Notes under the pieces: generated by a model
What the model saw: only the letters and a program-made list of their open reading frames with translations
Database searches by the model: none
What the model was told of the DNA's origin: nothing
Part shown: piece after piece, positions 21,001-26,300 of the stretch
How positions within the stretch are numbered: position 1 is the stretch's first letter
Layout of the letters: the number at the start of each line of letters is the position of its first letter
Assembly (NCBI GenBank): GCA_008330645.1
Contig: VLTN01000025.1
Coordinates: 248,001 to 312,000, forward strand
DNA: 64,000 bases
Source of the DNA: Cafeteria roenbergensis
Lineage: Eukaryota; Sar; Bigyra; Bicosoecida; Cafeteriaceae
Reading direction: 5' to 3'
Program-made: the position numbers and the translations under genes

Positions 21001-21826
21001 GCACCACCGGCCACGCCGACGGCGACGACAGCCACGACGCGTTGAAGCCCTCGCTCAGGCCCTCCAGCGTCACCGTCACCGTCACCGCCGACTCCGGCTC
21101 CGACAGCAGCCGCACCTCGTACGTCTGCTCGGGGTGCCCCGACTGCAGCTCCGTCACGCGAAGCGACGACGCCGACAGCACCACCCCGGAGGTGTCATCG
21201 TCCACTGCAGTAACCGTTACGACGTCTGAAGGGGCGAAGAGTCCTGCAGCTGCATCAGAGGAGCTGAAGTTGAGGTCGCCAGAGGTGGCGGCGTGCGTCA
21301 GCGTTGCCGTCGCCGGGTCCGTCAGATCGTCGACGCTATTGGACGGAAACGACACAGCCACCTGCTGAGCAACTGACCAGTTGGCAGGCCCGAACGCCAC
21401 CTGAAGAGGCTGGACCATGAGAAGCGACGCCGCTGCCCCGGCAGCCGATACGGTCACAGCAACGTCCGAGGTCGGCGCCTCGGTGAGGACAATGTCGTAC
21501 GTGGAAGCTGCAGATCCCTCCCCTACAACCAGCACGGTGTCGGACAACGACACTCGCGGGTTGAGGCAGCGGACAGCGCTGGGGTCAAACAGGGCCCTCG
21601 CGTTGGAGCAGGAACATGTGTCCCTGGCTGCAACCGCTGAGCTCCCGCCCGGGCAGAAGATGCACGCCGCCGAAGAATTTCCCGGCGCGTGCTTGAATGT
21701 GCCAGCCGGGCACAGCGCGCACGCGCCGGCCTGCTCAAAGAGGCCTGCTCCGCAGTCAGCCGCATTTGCTGAGACAGCCAGCAGCACGGCGCCCATCAGC
21801 GCACGAAGCACGTCCGCTCCGCGCAT
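1..21826 (-). CDS. Giant Calx-beta / GCC2-GCC3 cysteine-rich type I membrane protein (3' end beyond window)
   Basis: One frame stays open from the ATG at 21826 to base 2, 7,275 codons with no intron; checked by translating at about 21.8, 15.6, 15.0, 13.0, 2.5 and 1.5 kb, all in the same frame. The start is supported by a signal peptide (residues 1-22, hydrophobic core ALMGAVLLAVSA, cut before ADCGAG). Order: a GCC2/GCC3-type Cys-rich module (about 23-85); about 22 Calx-beta-like beta-sandwich domains (about 86-2930); a long Cys-rich array (about 2941-6460); an unassigned linker; a cupredoxin-like domain (about 6666-6756); one membrane helix (6789-6813, WSLILAVLVGFVATVLVSLA); an Ala/Glu/Arg-rich cytoplasmic tail of at least 460 residues. 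Calx-beta domains usually bind Ca2+ or mediate adhesion, so a surface adhesion or sensing role is inferred. No enzyme domain is visible. The gene is divergent from the PDE gene. Confidence 0.85.
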   Translation of the reverse strand, partial: MRGADVLRALMGAVLLAVSANAADCGAGLFEQAGACALCPAGTFKHAPGNSSAACIFCPGGSSAVAARDTCSCSNARALFDPSAVRCLNPRVSLSDTVLVVGEGSAASTYDIVLTEAPTSDVAVTVSAAGAAASLLMVQPLQVAFGPANWSVAQQVAVSFPSNSVDDLTDPATATLTHAATSGDLNFSSSDAAAGLFAPSDVVTVTAVDDDTSGVVLSASSLRVTELQSGHPEQTYEVRLLSEPESAVTVTVTLEGLSEGFNASWLSSPSAWPVVLTFPAGASWAAAQSVTVRARDDSVAHSSDAVFRLSHAVSSSDGRYNGGSVAVLPSSSLNGTIEEDDVAGVALSVGSLSVTEGDATGATYRVSLLSRPAAGEWVRVQVSADAGSSSWLTASPSEVVLGAGNWSSGAEVRVTASQDSVAEDTASATLTHAVTASSGSVYGPGTAVYPSAALSVAAYDEDSAGVVLSASSLRVTELQSGHPEQTYEVRLLSEPESAVTVTVTLEGLSEGFNASWLSSPSAWPVVLTFPAGASWAAAQSVTVRARDDSVAHSSDAVFRLSHAVSSSDGRYNGGSVAVLPSSSLNGTIEEDDVAGVALSVGSLSVTEGDATGATYRVSLLSRPAAGEWVRVQVSADAGSSSWLTASPSEVVLGPGNWSSGAEVRVTASQDSVAEDTASATLTHAVTASSGSVYGPGTAVYPSAALSVAAYDEDSAGVVLSASSLRVTELQSGHPEQTYEVRLLSEPESAVTVTVTLEGLSEGFNASWLSSPSAWPVVLTFPAGASWAAAQSVTVRARDDSVAHSSDAVFRLSHAVSSSDGRYNGGSVAVLPSSSLNGTIEEDDVAGVALSVGSLSVTEGDATGATYRVSLLSRPAAGEWVRVQVSADAGSSSWLTASPSEVVLGPGNWSSGAEVRVTASQDSVAEDTASATLTHAVTASSGSVYGPGTAVYPSAALSVAAYDEDSAGVVLSASSLRVTELQSGHPEQTYEVRLLSEPESAVTVTVTLEGLSEGFNASWLSSPSAWPVVLTFPAGASWAAAQSVTVRARDDSVAHSSDAVFRLSHAVSSSDGRYNGGSVAVLPSSSLNGTIEEDDVAGVALSVGSLSVTEGDATGATYRVSLLSRPAAGEWVRVQVSADAGSSSWLTASPSEVVLGPGNWSSGAEVRVTASQDSVAEDTASATLTHAVTASSGSVYGPGTAVYPSAALSVAAYDEDSAGVVLSASSLRVTELQSGHPEQTYEVRLLSEPESAVTVTVTLEGLSEGFNASWLSSPSAWPVVLTFPAGASWAAAQSVTVRARDDSVAHSSDAVFRLSHAVSSSDGRYNGGSVAVLPSSSLNGTIEEDDVAGVALSVGSLSVTEGDATGATYRVSLLSRPAAGEWVRVQVSADAGSSSWLTASPSEVVLGAGNWSSGAEVRVTASQDSVAEDTASATLTHAVTASSGSVYGPGTAVYPSAALSVAAYDEDSAGVVLSASSLRVTELQSGHPEQTYEVRLLSEPESAVTVTVTLEGLSEGFNASWLSSPSAWPVVLTFPAGASWAAAQSVTVRARDDSVAHSSDAVFRLSHAVSSSDGRYNGGSVAVLPSSSLNGTIEEDDVAGVALSVGSLSVTEGDATGATYRVSLLSRPAAGEWVRVQVSADAGSSSWLTASPSEVVLGAGNWSSGAEVRVTASQDSVAEDTASATLTHAVTASSGSVYGPGTAVYPSAALSVAAYDEDSAGVVLSASSLRVTELQSGHPEQTYEVRLLSEPESAVTVTVTLEGLSEGFNASWLSSPSAWPVVLTFPAGASWAAAAQSVTVRARDDSVAHSSDAVFRLSHAVSSSDGRYNGGSVAVLPSSSLNGTIEEDDVAGVALSVGSLSVTEGDATGATYRVSLLSRPAAGEWVRVQVSADAGSSSWLTASPSEVVLGPGNWSSGAEVRVTASQDSVAEDTASATLTHAVTASSGSVYGPGTAVYPSAALSVAAYDEDSAGVVLSASSLRVTELQSGHPEQTYEVRLLSEPESAVTVTVTLEGLSEGFNASWLSSPSAWPVVLTFPAGASWAAAQSVTVRARDDSVAHSSDAVFRLSHAVSSSDGRYNGGSVAVLPSSSLNGTIEEDDVAGVALSVGSLSVTEGDATGATYRVSLLSRPAAGEWVRVQVSADAGSSSWLTASPSEVVLGAGNWSSGAEVRVTASQDSVAEDTASATLTHAVTASSGSVYGPGTAVYPSAALSVAAYDEDSAGVVLSASSVSAVEGGIRGNYTIALRTEPVSNVTVTLRSQNVAVSGSRLDGNWTERHFVFTPLTWAAPQLVSLSVRSNSIADDFAMVQFGHSVSTSDLHYVSAPFLPASTVEVSIFDDDAAAVLLSPSVLAVSDVGANDTLFVSLQSEPTATVSVACTFDTDALVLSPSPPFSIPAADWATGVHVAVAAQPSTEFLGSVTHSIDCRATSEDRKYNGTTAAFLPSSRVRAIVVDGNSPGVSLSAVAVSVTEGSVNASISVSLLSRPAFPVSISFSTSSLALAQITISPMLLTFQPSQWSTAAFVQFGGLADSEVEGVQSYAVTASATSLDANYNASQGTAQAEALFRPLPQISVKVFERTAASITVSKQSVAVVEGGGSSSWMVALDSQPSADVLVYIEGDNARGQSIVTPASGQPLVFSPANWTTPQAVTVTAIDDDYVDGTETLVLQHIASSSDMNFDGATASFFPGPNVSLVVYDNDEAAVRLSRAVLSAVEGESATYTMSLSARPRQDVNVSISASDPSQVDLSPSSVVFAASNATQWSIPVTVTVAAVADGLAEESVSQLTLSHVAVSADSHFSSANGLAFSPRSTIATSVIDRDVAGIELRGLPMYAEEGANTSYQVVLSSRPVAPVTISLALAGDAPSRMALSTAQLEFSVSAWSVAQTVVVSAIEDGEDAGESYSAYVQHTATSADPAFEGAQASFLPSSARAPITVFDNDVACRRSCPPGQHSTLCNGTDVCTPCSPGSYCPGGCATPVSCPAGQELPQYGASSAGACAACAAGRFAALAATATCSLCPAGHSCSDPAAQPEQCARGFVASVGNGSCTACAPGYFTSASGASACQPCPSGFACAGGALAPTACPSGSFALGAEPTCASCPAGFSCLAGSAAPQACQNGSYALEGGGYCVSCPEGMACPLPASAPISCPAGTFSPVGQAACAACPNGTYANMTGARACSACPAGFRCDDPAASPVPCAAGSTSPEGQSSCVACALGTVAVDQGMASCTLCPAGFSCSSVAAEPQQCPRGFISESGEAACRACSAGLRSSPGRDQCLPCPAGFACADPSSGPSACPAGTSAPMSGIRVNCTECAAGEACPGGASEPLLCPAGSFAPAGSAACQACPAGKSCQAPTDAPTLCQPGEYSLTRALAVNQSSAATCIPCPAGFECPSRAASPVACESGFYSAGNQTACLPCPEGHFCPTPALAPRPCPTGSVAYQTDPVWSANGRSACRPCPLGSMCPDATLPPVVCAPGSFAAEANSTACTPCPAGHRCPTTEAPAEVCPAGTFADSTASLNCTVCPAGSECPTAASAPQACPLGSYAPGGRTACLACPAGHACATTDIVAPTPCAPGFFSEGSAANCTLCPAGSACPTTEAVTPCDPASSYSEAGARECTLCPAGFACPNVALRLLVPCKPGSSSPAGDSACTVCPAGFACPDTTTASSAFACPAGTFSTGNQTECTPCPRGSACTSVGVFTACASGQYQATRGGVCTDCEPGYACPSPDLPRQACAPGNFTTATGQTVCQSCAPGSYCTANAQSLCGEGQWSPGGTTTCFPCNPGFFCPAGSSSPAPAGSEVSVGFWFDPDVATSVQPCPIGTFGNTTGGTSRDSACFPCPAGDFCGAGSGPSRSGARSECRAGYFCPEATQSEIPCPVGTYLPVTGSDSAGDCITCTEGSFCDGVGTTTPTVCNPGYVCPAGTADRMGYPCPPGTYSAATDLSSFSQCLPCPSGAYCPSASTAPRLCAAGTYNPHERGTSLASCFPCNAGASCPSAGLSAPSDTCAIGHFCPPGTETKTTYPCPAGTWTNSTSGMSEEICSICPPGLACLRGTSASGTGSPPFACAAGHYCPAGTQFTTQNACPPGTFTPERNLSDASQCSVCPAGMFCVGGQSGPSGPCGNGSYCPPGTKAADQFPCPSGSFANSTSLEAESQCSPCPPGSFCLQGSAVPTPCLEGSYSTANRTRAPHRGLGSGTSSGLLPPAQCGICPGGYSCPAGTVDPVPCGAGFYSPDGQGTCLPCTPGHYCAGANTSQAAMTGSFRCPAGLFCPEGTAVVPVNGTHACPRGSFCPEAIAVPTPCRPGTHAPYNGMSACVSCPPGSFCVEGASDPTGLCAAGFFCPSESESETMEPCLEGTFRTATGGKEAASCAACPAGSFCPSGSPTPTECPRGFYCDESSPAPVPCPRSTFGNSSGLRNVSECRLCLPGYYCDAPGLQWPTGQCDPGFYCSEGSPTSQPAFPGPPTWLSSAIVGTYGDVCPRGGYCPLGSFEPQPCPVGTYLNSTGQSGPEDCLTCTPGHYCAETSSPGPSGKCSPGYYCTGGATSPTQFEAPNGTYTGSGDSAPILCDPGTFNPETAQSSCRQCTAGFYCPTPGMAEPVQCPAGYYCPEGSTTPTPCVPGTFNSFPNGRNFSACTACPAGQFCARSAQTEPAGLCQAGFFCSGRAELSDPAPEATYGGPCTEGHFCVQGSHVPEACPSGTYNPSQGGSSLSGACLPCTARRHCNGTGLSAPTGWCAPGFYCTLSARTSEPMDGVTGGICPQGTYCPEASLQPTPCADGFYANETGLPLCKACPAGFLCPGEGTKQPTVCPVGRYCPAQTGAAVPACPIGTFNPSLQQTDLESGCLACPAGRFCEAPGIHTPSGNCTAGFHCPAGSSNPLGGHPSGSPNSRSCEAGFYCPAATPAQVACPAGTYQPSSQQWRADACLLCPDGQYCEASALAAPQGNCSGGYYCRRGSESRTPSGGIAPRTLMQNNNTVTLIVGGDVCRPGTYCPPGSAEEIACAPGTASPDHGRAAACPQCPAGYFCEAGSQNFTDFPCPRGYYCPAGTTQSDLFPCPPATYNNETRQHSLAACVDCDPGTFCAGEANSRPDGLCQSGFYCAGRSHTQAPPSNVSYGGRCELGSFCPAGSSQPRPCDGGLYCASPDGLPDGPCHAGFFCEQGSATPAPRGQSNQYGLIGDVCPPGHYCPNATVRPWPCPPGTSSNATGATNVSTCVDCPPGMACPASGTSVPAMLCPAGMYCPRGTATPVLPCPQGHSCPVGSSVPQPCAPGSFQNLTSRAACEPCLPRGFCLLGSVLPDVCPTGHYCPWNTTFATQFPCPAGTFLNRTGAAAVGECLPCSGGMYCGSPGLTLPTGRCSQGFYCTKGSAVPAPTAGEGALGSYMCALSLDTVLRYPSSLTSTLLAEVAGAPAAARLAGLAANSTLLSNASAVGSVVVAGDTCPPGHFCPTGSQHPVLCPPGTFSGQAANVNSSQCTWCPPGFQCPSPGMTAPGPGCSGGFYCPSGTAEPVLPCPPGTFCAGNNTDPVSCPPGTFTNRSGALACDVCPAREFCPLRTSTPFVCPEGAFCPPGTQQPRQFLCPLGSFSNTTGLANASECEDCLPGAFCGSTGLREPSGPCLAGHVCHRASIVADPEAQAETGRDGLTPGGEICPAGHFCPDGTPAPVPCPQGTLASSVGGKNLSHCGPCTKAFSCPTAGTVVATQLCAAGYYCPGGDAQPTLSCTAGHFCPGGDDAPRPCPAGLYSPTTGARACLPCPAGGLCLGATVVPLACPSGSFCPNGTASAREHTCSPGTFSNQTGLVDGSQCVPCTPGQYCAEPGLTAPTGPCAAGFYCTGGAKEARPANGTTGGPCAPGFVCASGSSTPMPREGAPGALGKGYLCPPGAQCALATTREQGCPPGTHNPSGGLESCLACPAGRACPGNNTFSVPCPIGRYCTGGDSVGQTCPAGTYGNRTGLASAAECTPCVAGSYCVDGFITARCAAGHVCYFGMGTPNPSDSDMPRGQPCPPGHYCLNGTIAPQPCANGTFRGVAGGRSSSDCGACPDGFRCFPGDPTAYPCPRGFYCPIGLDTPLACPQGTFNALQAQTTIEACLPCPSGYECRLSGQGVLDAEVLCPPGSFCPNHTVSALPCPGGTYRDLVGARSTADCFRCVGGEFCPPGSNSTSVCPGGHYCPSLSAAPVECPAARRCPPATGEPLECPPGRYCPRATSTPLDCPALTYCPANTSFPVTCPPGYRAAGDRSAGARESFAGMCEICPPGTFTNNNSVPECSACTPGYVCAGGTSSAKPTVLARDGGYVCPRGAYCPRGSSVPELCPAGLHNPRNGSSSIDACLPCPAGGYSDQAGASECSPCSRSASSPPGSTTCLCVGRNRVFQEDDGQCICAPQYEYFDDQFVRQSEQDGTEDCQPIVYESCVSGAARDTDGKCAFVDDASVCASSCPSGSGRYEVRTGICSCSGLEPLDNVCDSECRRTRPVMRLVPDPVDPAAPPRVTLDLDGAGDGPDADATLSLSEIPGFTGSLSCDPGLRDGLEAGSSLQRTAGGTISQLATDPDALCGFESVQMDDGGFRGAYGAAAAVSDSAAAQAAAQASAAASSGARRMLGLSWNEDEEELPGWEAAGLSRAEAAQRGRTLAAAAAAAPRPPIDDPVVGSYLDARRRLRALQSTSQPPSVQQPIACLRRGDAMAWQIPPGGESYPVYVKDSLLNTNPAFDFGAFRKLAEDVRSAANVTIFAFTFRESGTYVFANSKDSSQRMIVTVMEAGASCPTAGTFVPLTQTNLVLIGARRSSDIVTSANWSLILAVLVGFVATVLVSLAALAYFQRRAWSGADAVPPEAEQYKKSALSMDMPVLHQKGQVSKGAVVADEGDVDLDAAAAAAAAGKPGSPRAQAHGAAASGLAGPGAAAEAAAQRRQRELASDPALVDSVGAALAAARRADPSGRPAAGSGSPRAGAATAEESSLLALTGEGDELPAPGTGRPQRRQWDLERWEADDVDPRAVLERLEDYLVVMLNGMSRQERQGRGLRSNMDSELADIRRLLARSSFERDVAAAAAKDEGARRAAVARAVAAELTARGVHDRQRDQAETALLDAIDALLESIAPGADPCSSRAVDELRLDQVAPASTVAAGASTGVAGGGGGGDHDDDAASTGSSEGQAALRVSAADMLPASFPGELAMRLAAVADAAERAAAVSEEEERRRDGAVPLWQAAAQLGAFTDDPAVLDSINALREAERHAEAQTAKLGALTAPLRKASPQAIAVVEKTVSMFAVPLVASVGLLGPAEA
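2440..13005 (-). repeat. Array of about 65 GCC2/GCC3 (ephrin-receptor-like) cysteine-rich modules in the giant gene
   Basis: On the minus strand this stretch of the giant protein is a regular succession of roughly 50-55-residue modules with the pattern C-x2-C-P-x-G-x(Y/F)-x-C, for example CTPCSPGSYCPGG, CSLCPAGHSCSD and CQPCPSGFACAGG. This is the signature of the GCC2_GCC3 / ephrin-receptor-like cysteine-rich family, small disulphide-knotted extracellular domains common in alveolate and stramenopile surface proteins. Unlike the Calx-beta array, these modules are well diverged from one another in DNA, so this array is old. The count is estimated from length over period. Confidence 0.85.
15138..21187 (-). 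repeat. Eight-unit 753-bp tandem array encoding paired Calx-beta-like domains
   Basis: Unit boundaries recur at 15138, 15891, 16647, 17400, 18153, 18906, 19659, 20412 and 21165, giving seven units of 753 bp and one of 756 bp. The array is followed by about 23 bp of a ninth before the sequence diverges. Each unit encodes 251 residues, read as two Calx-beta-like domains; recognisable pieces are SVTEGDATGATYRVSLLSRP, VRVTASQDSVAEDTASATL and VTVTVTLEGLSEGF. Units look almost identical even at third codon positions. The two marker variants I traced through all units (CTG/TTG Leu and GCG/GCT Ala) are synonymous. The lengths keep the reading frame, and the array sits wholly inside the giant gene. 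Confidence 0.95.
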
Positions 21827-23325
21827 TCTCGCAGCGCTGGCACCTGCCCCGCAAGGCGCCTTGAGAAGAGCAGCACCTGCAGTGTCCACCCCTGCGCACG
21901 GCGAGGCGCGGAAACAGACTGGCGTTGGCTGGGTCGTCTGTGCGTGCTCGGACCACGCCGGCCCTCAGTGCGCCCGAGCGCGGGTGCAACGCCAACTGCC
22001 AAACTCTTGGCAGACGAGAACTCGCCAGTCGAAGCAACGGGGACGGGTGCCGCCGTGCGACGACGCACCGCGGAGGTGGCTTCAGCGGGCGCAGCGCTCA
22101 AACTGCTGGGCGGCAGCGCCCCTGGCCTTGGCTTGTCTCACGCAGGTCACACGGGCAGAATCAGGAGCCTCCGGGCCGCTGGTACAGCAAACTGCGGGAC
22201 GCTGTGCCTCCTGGGCTCCTTCTCGGGTGCCGGGTCTGCCCAGGGGAGCCGTGTTCTCGCAGAGACGCCGCCGTAGGGAAACTGCTTCGACGCCGCAGTC
22301 CGTCGCCGGCTCTGCCAGCAAAACGCAACCGCTTGGCTGCGCGTGCCCCGCTCCGCACAAGCTCGCCAAGCCGGGTCTTGCCGGGGCGAAGGCCTGCCCC
22401 GTTGGCCCTGCCCAGCACCTCCTGCCAGAGGGTGACTTGATCGACGCCAGAGAAGGATGCGAGCGGGCTTCGCGCAGCAGCCCGGGGTGAGTCGTTGAGA
22501 GCCAACTCGAGGACCAAGCTGGTCTCTCGGGGTCAAGTGGCCGCGGCCCGCGGTCTGGAAGGCTGCGTGGCGCTGCTTGCGACACCTTGCGTGTCCGCTG
22601 CCGGGCTGGCCTGTGCCAGGAGGCCACGCGCGCGCTGCCAGCCCCGCAAGGGACCAAACTTGCTGACGAGCCCCTCCCTTGCTGTTCTTCTCGATTGGCT
22701 CCCCGCAGGCCAAGGCTGACGGCCGCAGGCGGGCGGGCATGGCAGCACCAGGTGGTGGCACGCAGGTCTCGCCGAGGGCGGGCCGTGGGACTGCCTCCTC
22801 CATGTACGGCGTCGGCCAGAGCGGCGGAGGTGAGACAAATGCGCTGACAGTTGTGTCCCATCGCGCTGCAAATCAGGGACGACCCTCCCGCCAATCAGCC
22901 TGCTTCCAATGCCGCCGCCCCCCCCCACGCCCCCCGGGCCAGCCGTGGCGCCCCGCCCGACTGGAAACGACCCGTTCGGCAGACTGCCTCGTTGGCGTGC
23001 ACACTGGCCAGCCCGCCGCCACAGCTCCGCGGCGCAGGCTAAGGCTGCCCGGGGCGCTGCCAACGGGCCGAATTCTGGAGCTGCTACCCCGTCTTGTGCT
23101 TGCGCGCTTCACAGCTGCCCCGCCCCTTGACCCTGATATCGCCCCACCGCAGCGCGGGAGGGCGCGGCTGATTCACTGCGCCTCGGGAGGCATTTCAGCC
23201 AAGAGGCTGGGGCGCCGTCGGCGGGCAGAAGGACAGGCTGGGCGAGCGCAGATCGGCGAGGCGCTCCTCGCCTTGACACTCGCTCGGCCAAGGCCGCGCG
23301 GCCTGCTGCACTGGGATTTGGAGGC
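21827..23325. other. 1.5-kb intergenic region between divergent giant-receptor and PDE genes
   Basis: No reading frame here resembles a known protein on either strand. The open frames present are what GC-rich noncoding DNA yields by chance. The only structure I can support is a possible spliced leader exon for the PDE gene: ATG at 22802, donor GTGAGA at 22830 and a CCACCGCAG acceptor ending at 23152. From that acceptor the frame is open and in phase with the PDE start at 23326. Both flanking promoters must lie here, but I see no recognisable core element. Confidence 0.5.
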
Positions 23326-26300
23326 ATGGGATCGCCGTCTGGCTCCCCAGTCATGGGGCTCCACTCGGCGTCTGTTGGCCAGTCGGGCCCCCTCTCCAGA
23401 AACGCAGCGCTGGCGCCCTCGAGCCGCAGCTTCATGATGGCGGGGGCGGCTTCGCTGTCGCACACGCCCTCGGGGAATGGAAGCGCCCCCTCGGGTGGTC
23501 ATGGCGCGGCAGGCTCCGGTCAGGGGGGAGACCTTGCGGGCGCACGGGGTCATTTCGTCGACGGCTCGCCGTCACCGCCAACGGTTGGGCAGGTCGTAGC
23601 GTTGCCCACCAGTGCACCGCGCAGCGGGCGGTCGCCTGCCTACAAGTGGCAGGCAGCGCTGGCGGGTGTTGTGAAGCAGCTGTGGCACGAGACAGCCTGC
23701 CTTCGGCGCGAGAGCGACGGGGGAAACATGTCTATCCATCGCGTCCCAGGAGACTGGGCCGGCGTGGAAGGCACCTGCGGGGAAGTAGTGAGGCCCATTG
23801 AGGCCCTCGCTAGACCCAAAGAGGTGGCGGCCCGAGTTCACGACCTGCTGGACTTGAATCACCGGTACAGCCTGTTCATCGACACGTTTGAGTCGATCCT
23901 CTCCCAGCCAAGCACGCACGGCGTGCTCGAGGCTGTCACGCAGGCAACAGAGCAGGTGCTGGGCCTGGAGCCGGGGTGCGTGAGGCTGCTCGTGGCCGAC
24001 CCACGCATCGCAAAGCTCTTCCTGGTCAACCTCGACAGCGAGGCGGCGTGCAACAAGGCGGCAGCCGGCGCGGCCAGGGCTGGCCCTCCGCCCCGCCCGC
24101 ACCGGCCTGACGCAGAGCCGCCTTCTGGGTCACCGCGCAGCGGGGCGTCGTCCGCCAGGGCTGTGGTGTCCGCTTCGGAAGAGTCTCCCAGCGCCCCCGC
24201 GGTGGGGCAAGGCACCGTTCCCATGAGCATGGCCCAGGAGCTGCTCACCTTCCGCATGCGCAACCTCTCGGAGCTTGCCGAGATGGAGGATGCCATCGGG
24301 CCCGCCCGCACCGTCAGCCGCCACCTCAAGTACGACGGTGGCGCGGCGGCCAAAGCCTACACAATCGAGCGCGAGAGCGGCGCGGGCGCCAAGTCCTCCC
24401 CGGGTATGATCAGCCGTTCCTTGGGCTCCGGAGGCGGCTCGGACAGCGAGACTCGAGCTGCCGCCGCGTCGTCTGCTGGCGCTGCGTCGGCGACTGACGA
24501 CTCCCCTGCCGCCGGCAGTGGCGCGCCCGAGGCCAGGGCCGGGACAGCCTTGACCGCGACCACGTCCCGGAGCGGGGCGGCCGACCCTGGGGACTGGGCT
24601 CTCCCTGACGCGACGGGCCTCGCGGCCATCCAGTGCCAAGTCATCGTGGCGGCCGCGAACCAGAAGCGCACGGCTGTGGCGTCGAGCGAGACTGCCACGG
24701 ACCTGGACACATCCCACGGCCACAGCAGGCTTCACATTCCCACCGCTCGGAGCGATCCCGCCGACGCAACTGGGATCTCCCTCGAGGCCAAGGCAGGGGA
24801 GCGCGAAGTCCGCCCCGCACCCGTCAGGGCCGCTCTCGCGGCCCCCATCCTGGATTCGGACGCCTCGCGCATGTACGGTGTGCTGGAGATTCACTCGGAC
24901 GACCCGGACAAGTTTGTCGCTTCTGACAAGCACCTACTGGAAGCGTTTGCCTCGACCGCCGCGAGGTGCATTCGCGGCGTGGGTCTGCTCGTCGCCACGC
25001 GCACGGCGGTCCAGCGGTCCACCAAGCTGCTGAGCATGACCCGCCACGCCCTCAGCGAGGACGACCTTGGCAACGTTGTGAAGCGCATCGTGGAAACGGG
25101 GTACGACCTGATCCCCGCCGATCGCGTGTCCGTCTTCCTCGTGGACCGCGAGGCCGAGGAGCTGGTGCTCATCGTATCCGAGGACGCGGCGGGGTACCAC
25201 ATGCCCATCGGCGCGGGCATTGCGGGTGCCGTGGCCACATCAGGACAGGTGGAAAACGTGGCGGACGCCTACACGGACGTGCGGTTCAACCAGAGCTTCG
25301 ACAAGCAGACCAACTACCGCACGCGGAGCGTCCTCGCCGTCCCGGTCCACAAGGCCAAGGGAGACGTCATCGCCGTGATCCAGGCCATCAACAGGACGGA
25401 CGGGGAGCCCTTCAACGCTGAGGACGAGGCCATGCTCCGGGCCGTGGCCAACGCCGCGGCAGTGGCGCTGACGCAGGCGCGGCTTCTCAAGGACGCCCAC
25501 GCCGAGACGGACAAGGCCCTTGCGTTGGTTGAGGCGGGCTCCATCATCGAGCAGGCCGAGCGCCGATCCTCAGACCTCTACCAGATGCTGAACGACCTGG
25601 TCTCCAAGGTGGCGAGCCGGCTCGTGCCGTCCGACAAGATGACGCTGTTCCTGGTGGACGAGATCAAGGGCGAGCTGGTGTTCCGGCTCACCAAGGACGA
25701 GGGCGAGGGGCTCAAGGATCTTCGCATCCCGATTGGCTTCGGCATCGCCGGAGCCGTGGCCAAGACCGGTCGCGTGGAGAACATCCCGGAGGCTTACGAG
25801 GACAAGCGCTTCACAAAGGAGGTGGACCGCAAGACGGGCTACCGCACCCGCAGCGTGCTCGTGGTGCCCATCGTGGACCCCAGCACCAAGCGAGTCGTGG
25901 CCGTGCTGCAGGCCATCAACAAGCGAGGTGGCGGCCGCTTCACCCGCACGGATGAGAAGATCTTCCAAGCCTTTGCCAGCAACATCGCGTCGTCCATCTC
26001 CAAGCGCGTCATGCAGGCCGCCTATGACAGAGTGATGGGCGACCCTGCCGAGGAGCTGCAGCGCTCCTTGCTCTCGCAGTTTCTGAACCGGAGCGAGTCC
26101 ACGGCCGCCCCGGCGCCCCCCGCGGCCGGGCAGGCCGCCTTGGGCACCGCCTCCACAGCAGGCAGCACCAAGTCCCGGGCGCGGAGGCGTTCCGTGGCGT
26201 GGGGACGCGCCAAAGGAGGCCCCGGATCGGCCGAGCGGCCGGGAGGCATTCTGCAGCCTGTGTCCATTCCCAAGGGCCAGTCCCTGTCCTCCGCAATCGG

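Noticed and set aside
15138-21187. CRISPR-like array
   Set aside because: The units are 753 bp, contiguous and coding, with no spacers, in a spliced eukaryotic genome.
15257-21229. A 1,990-residue Arg/His-rich plus-strand frame over the same array
   Set aside because: Another antisense shadow with extreme Arg/His composition and no family resemblance.
15105-21368. A 2,087-residue plus-strand open frame (Asp/Ser/Thr-rich repeats) over the tandem array
   Set aside because: It is the antisense of the Calx-beta array. The minus-strand frame gives recognisable domains, a signal peptide and continuity into the Cys-rich region; this one has none. GC-rich DNA with few T-A combinations leaves antisense frames open.
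21827-23325. Several 100-270-residue frames on both strands in the intergenic region
   Set aside because: No domain, no signal peptide, composition typical of noncoding GC-rich DNA; overlapping frames on both strands are equally long.
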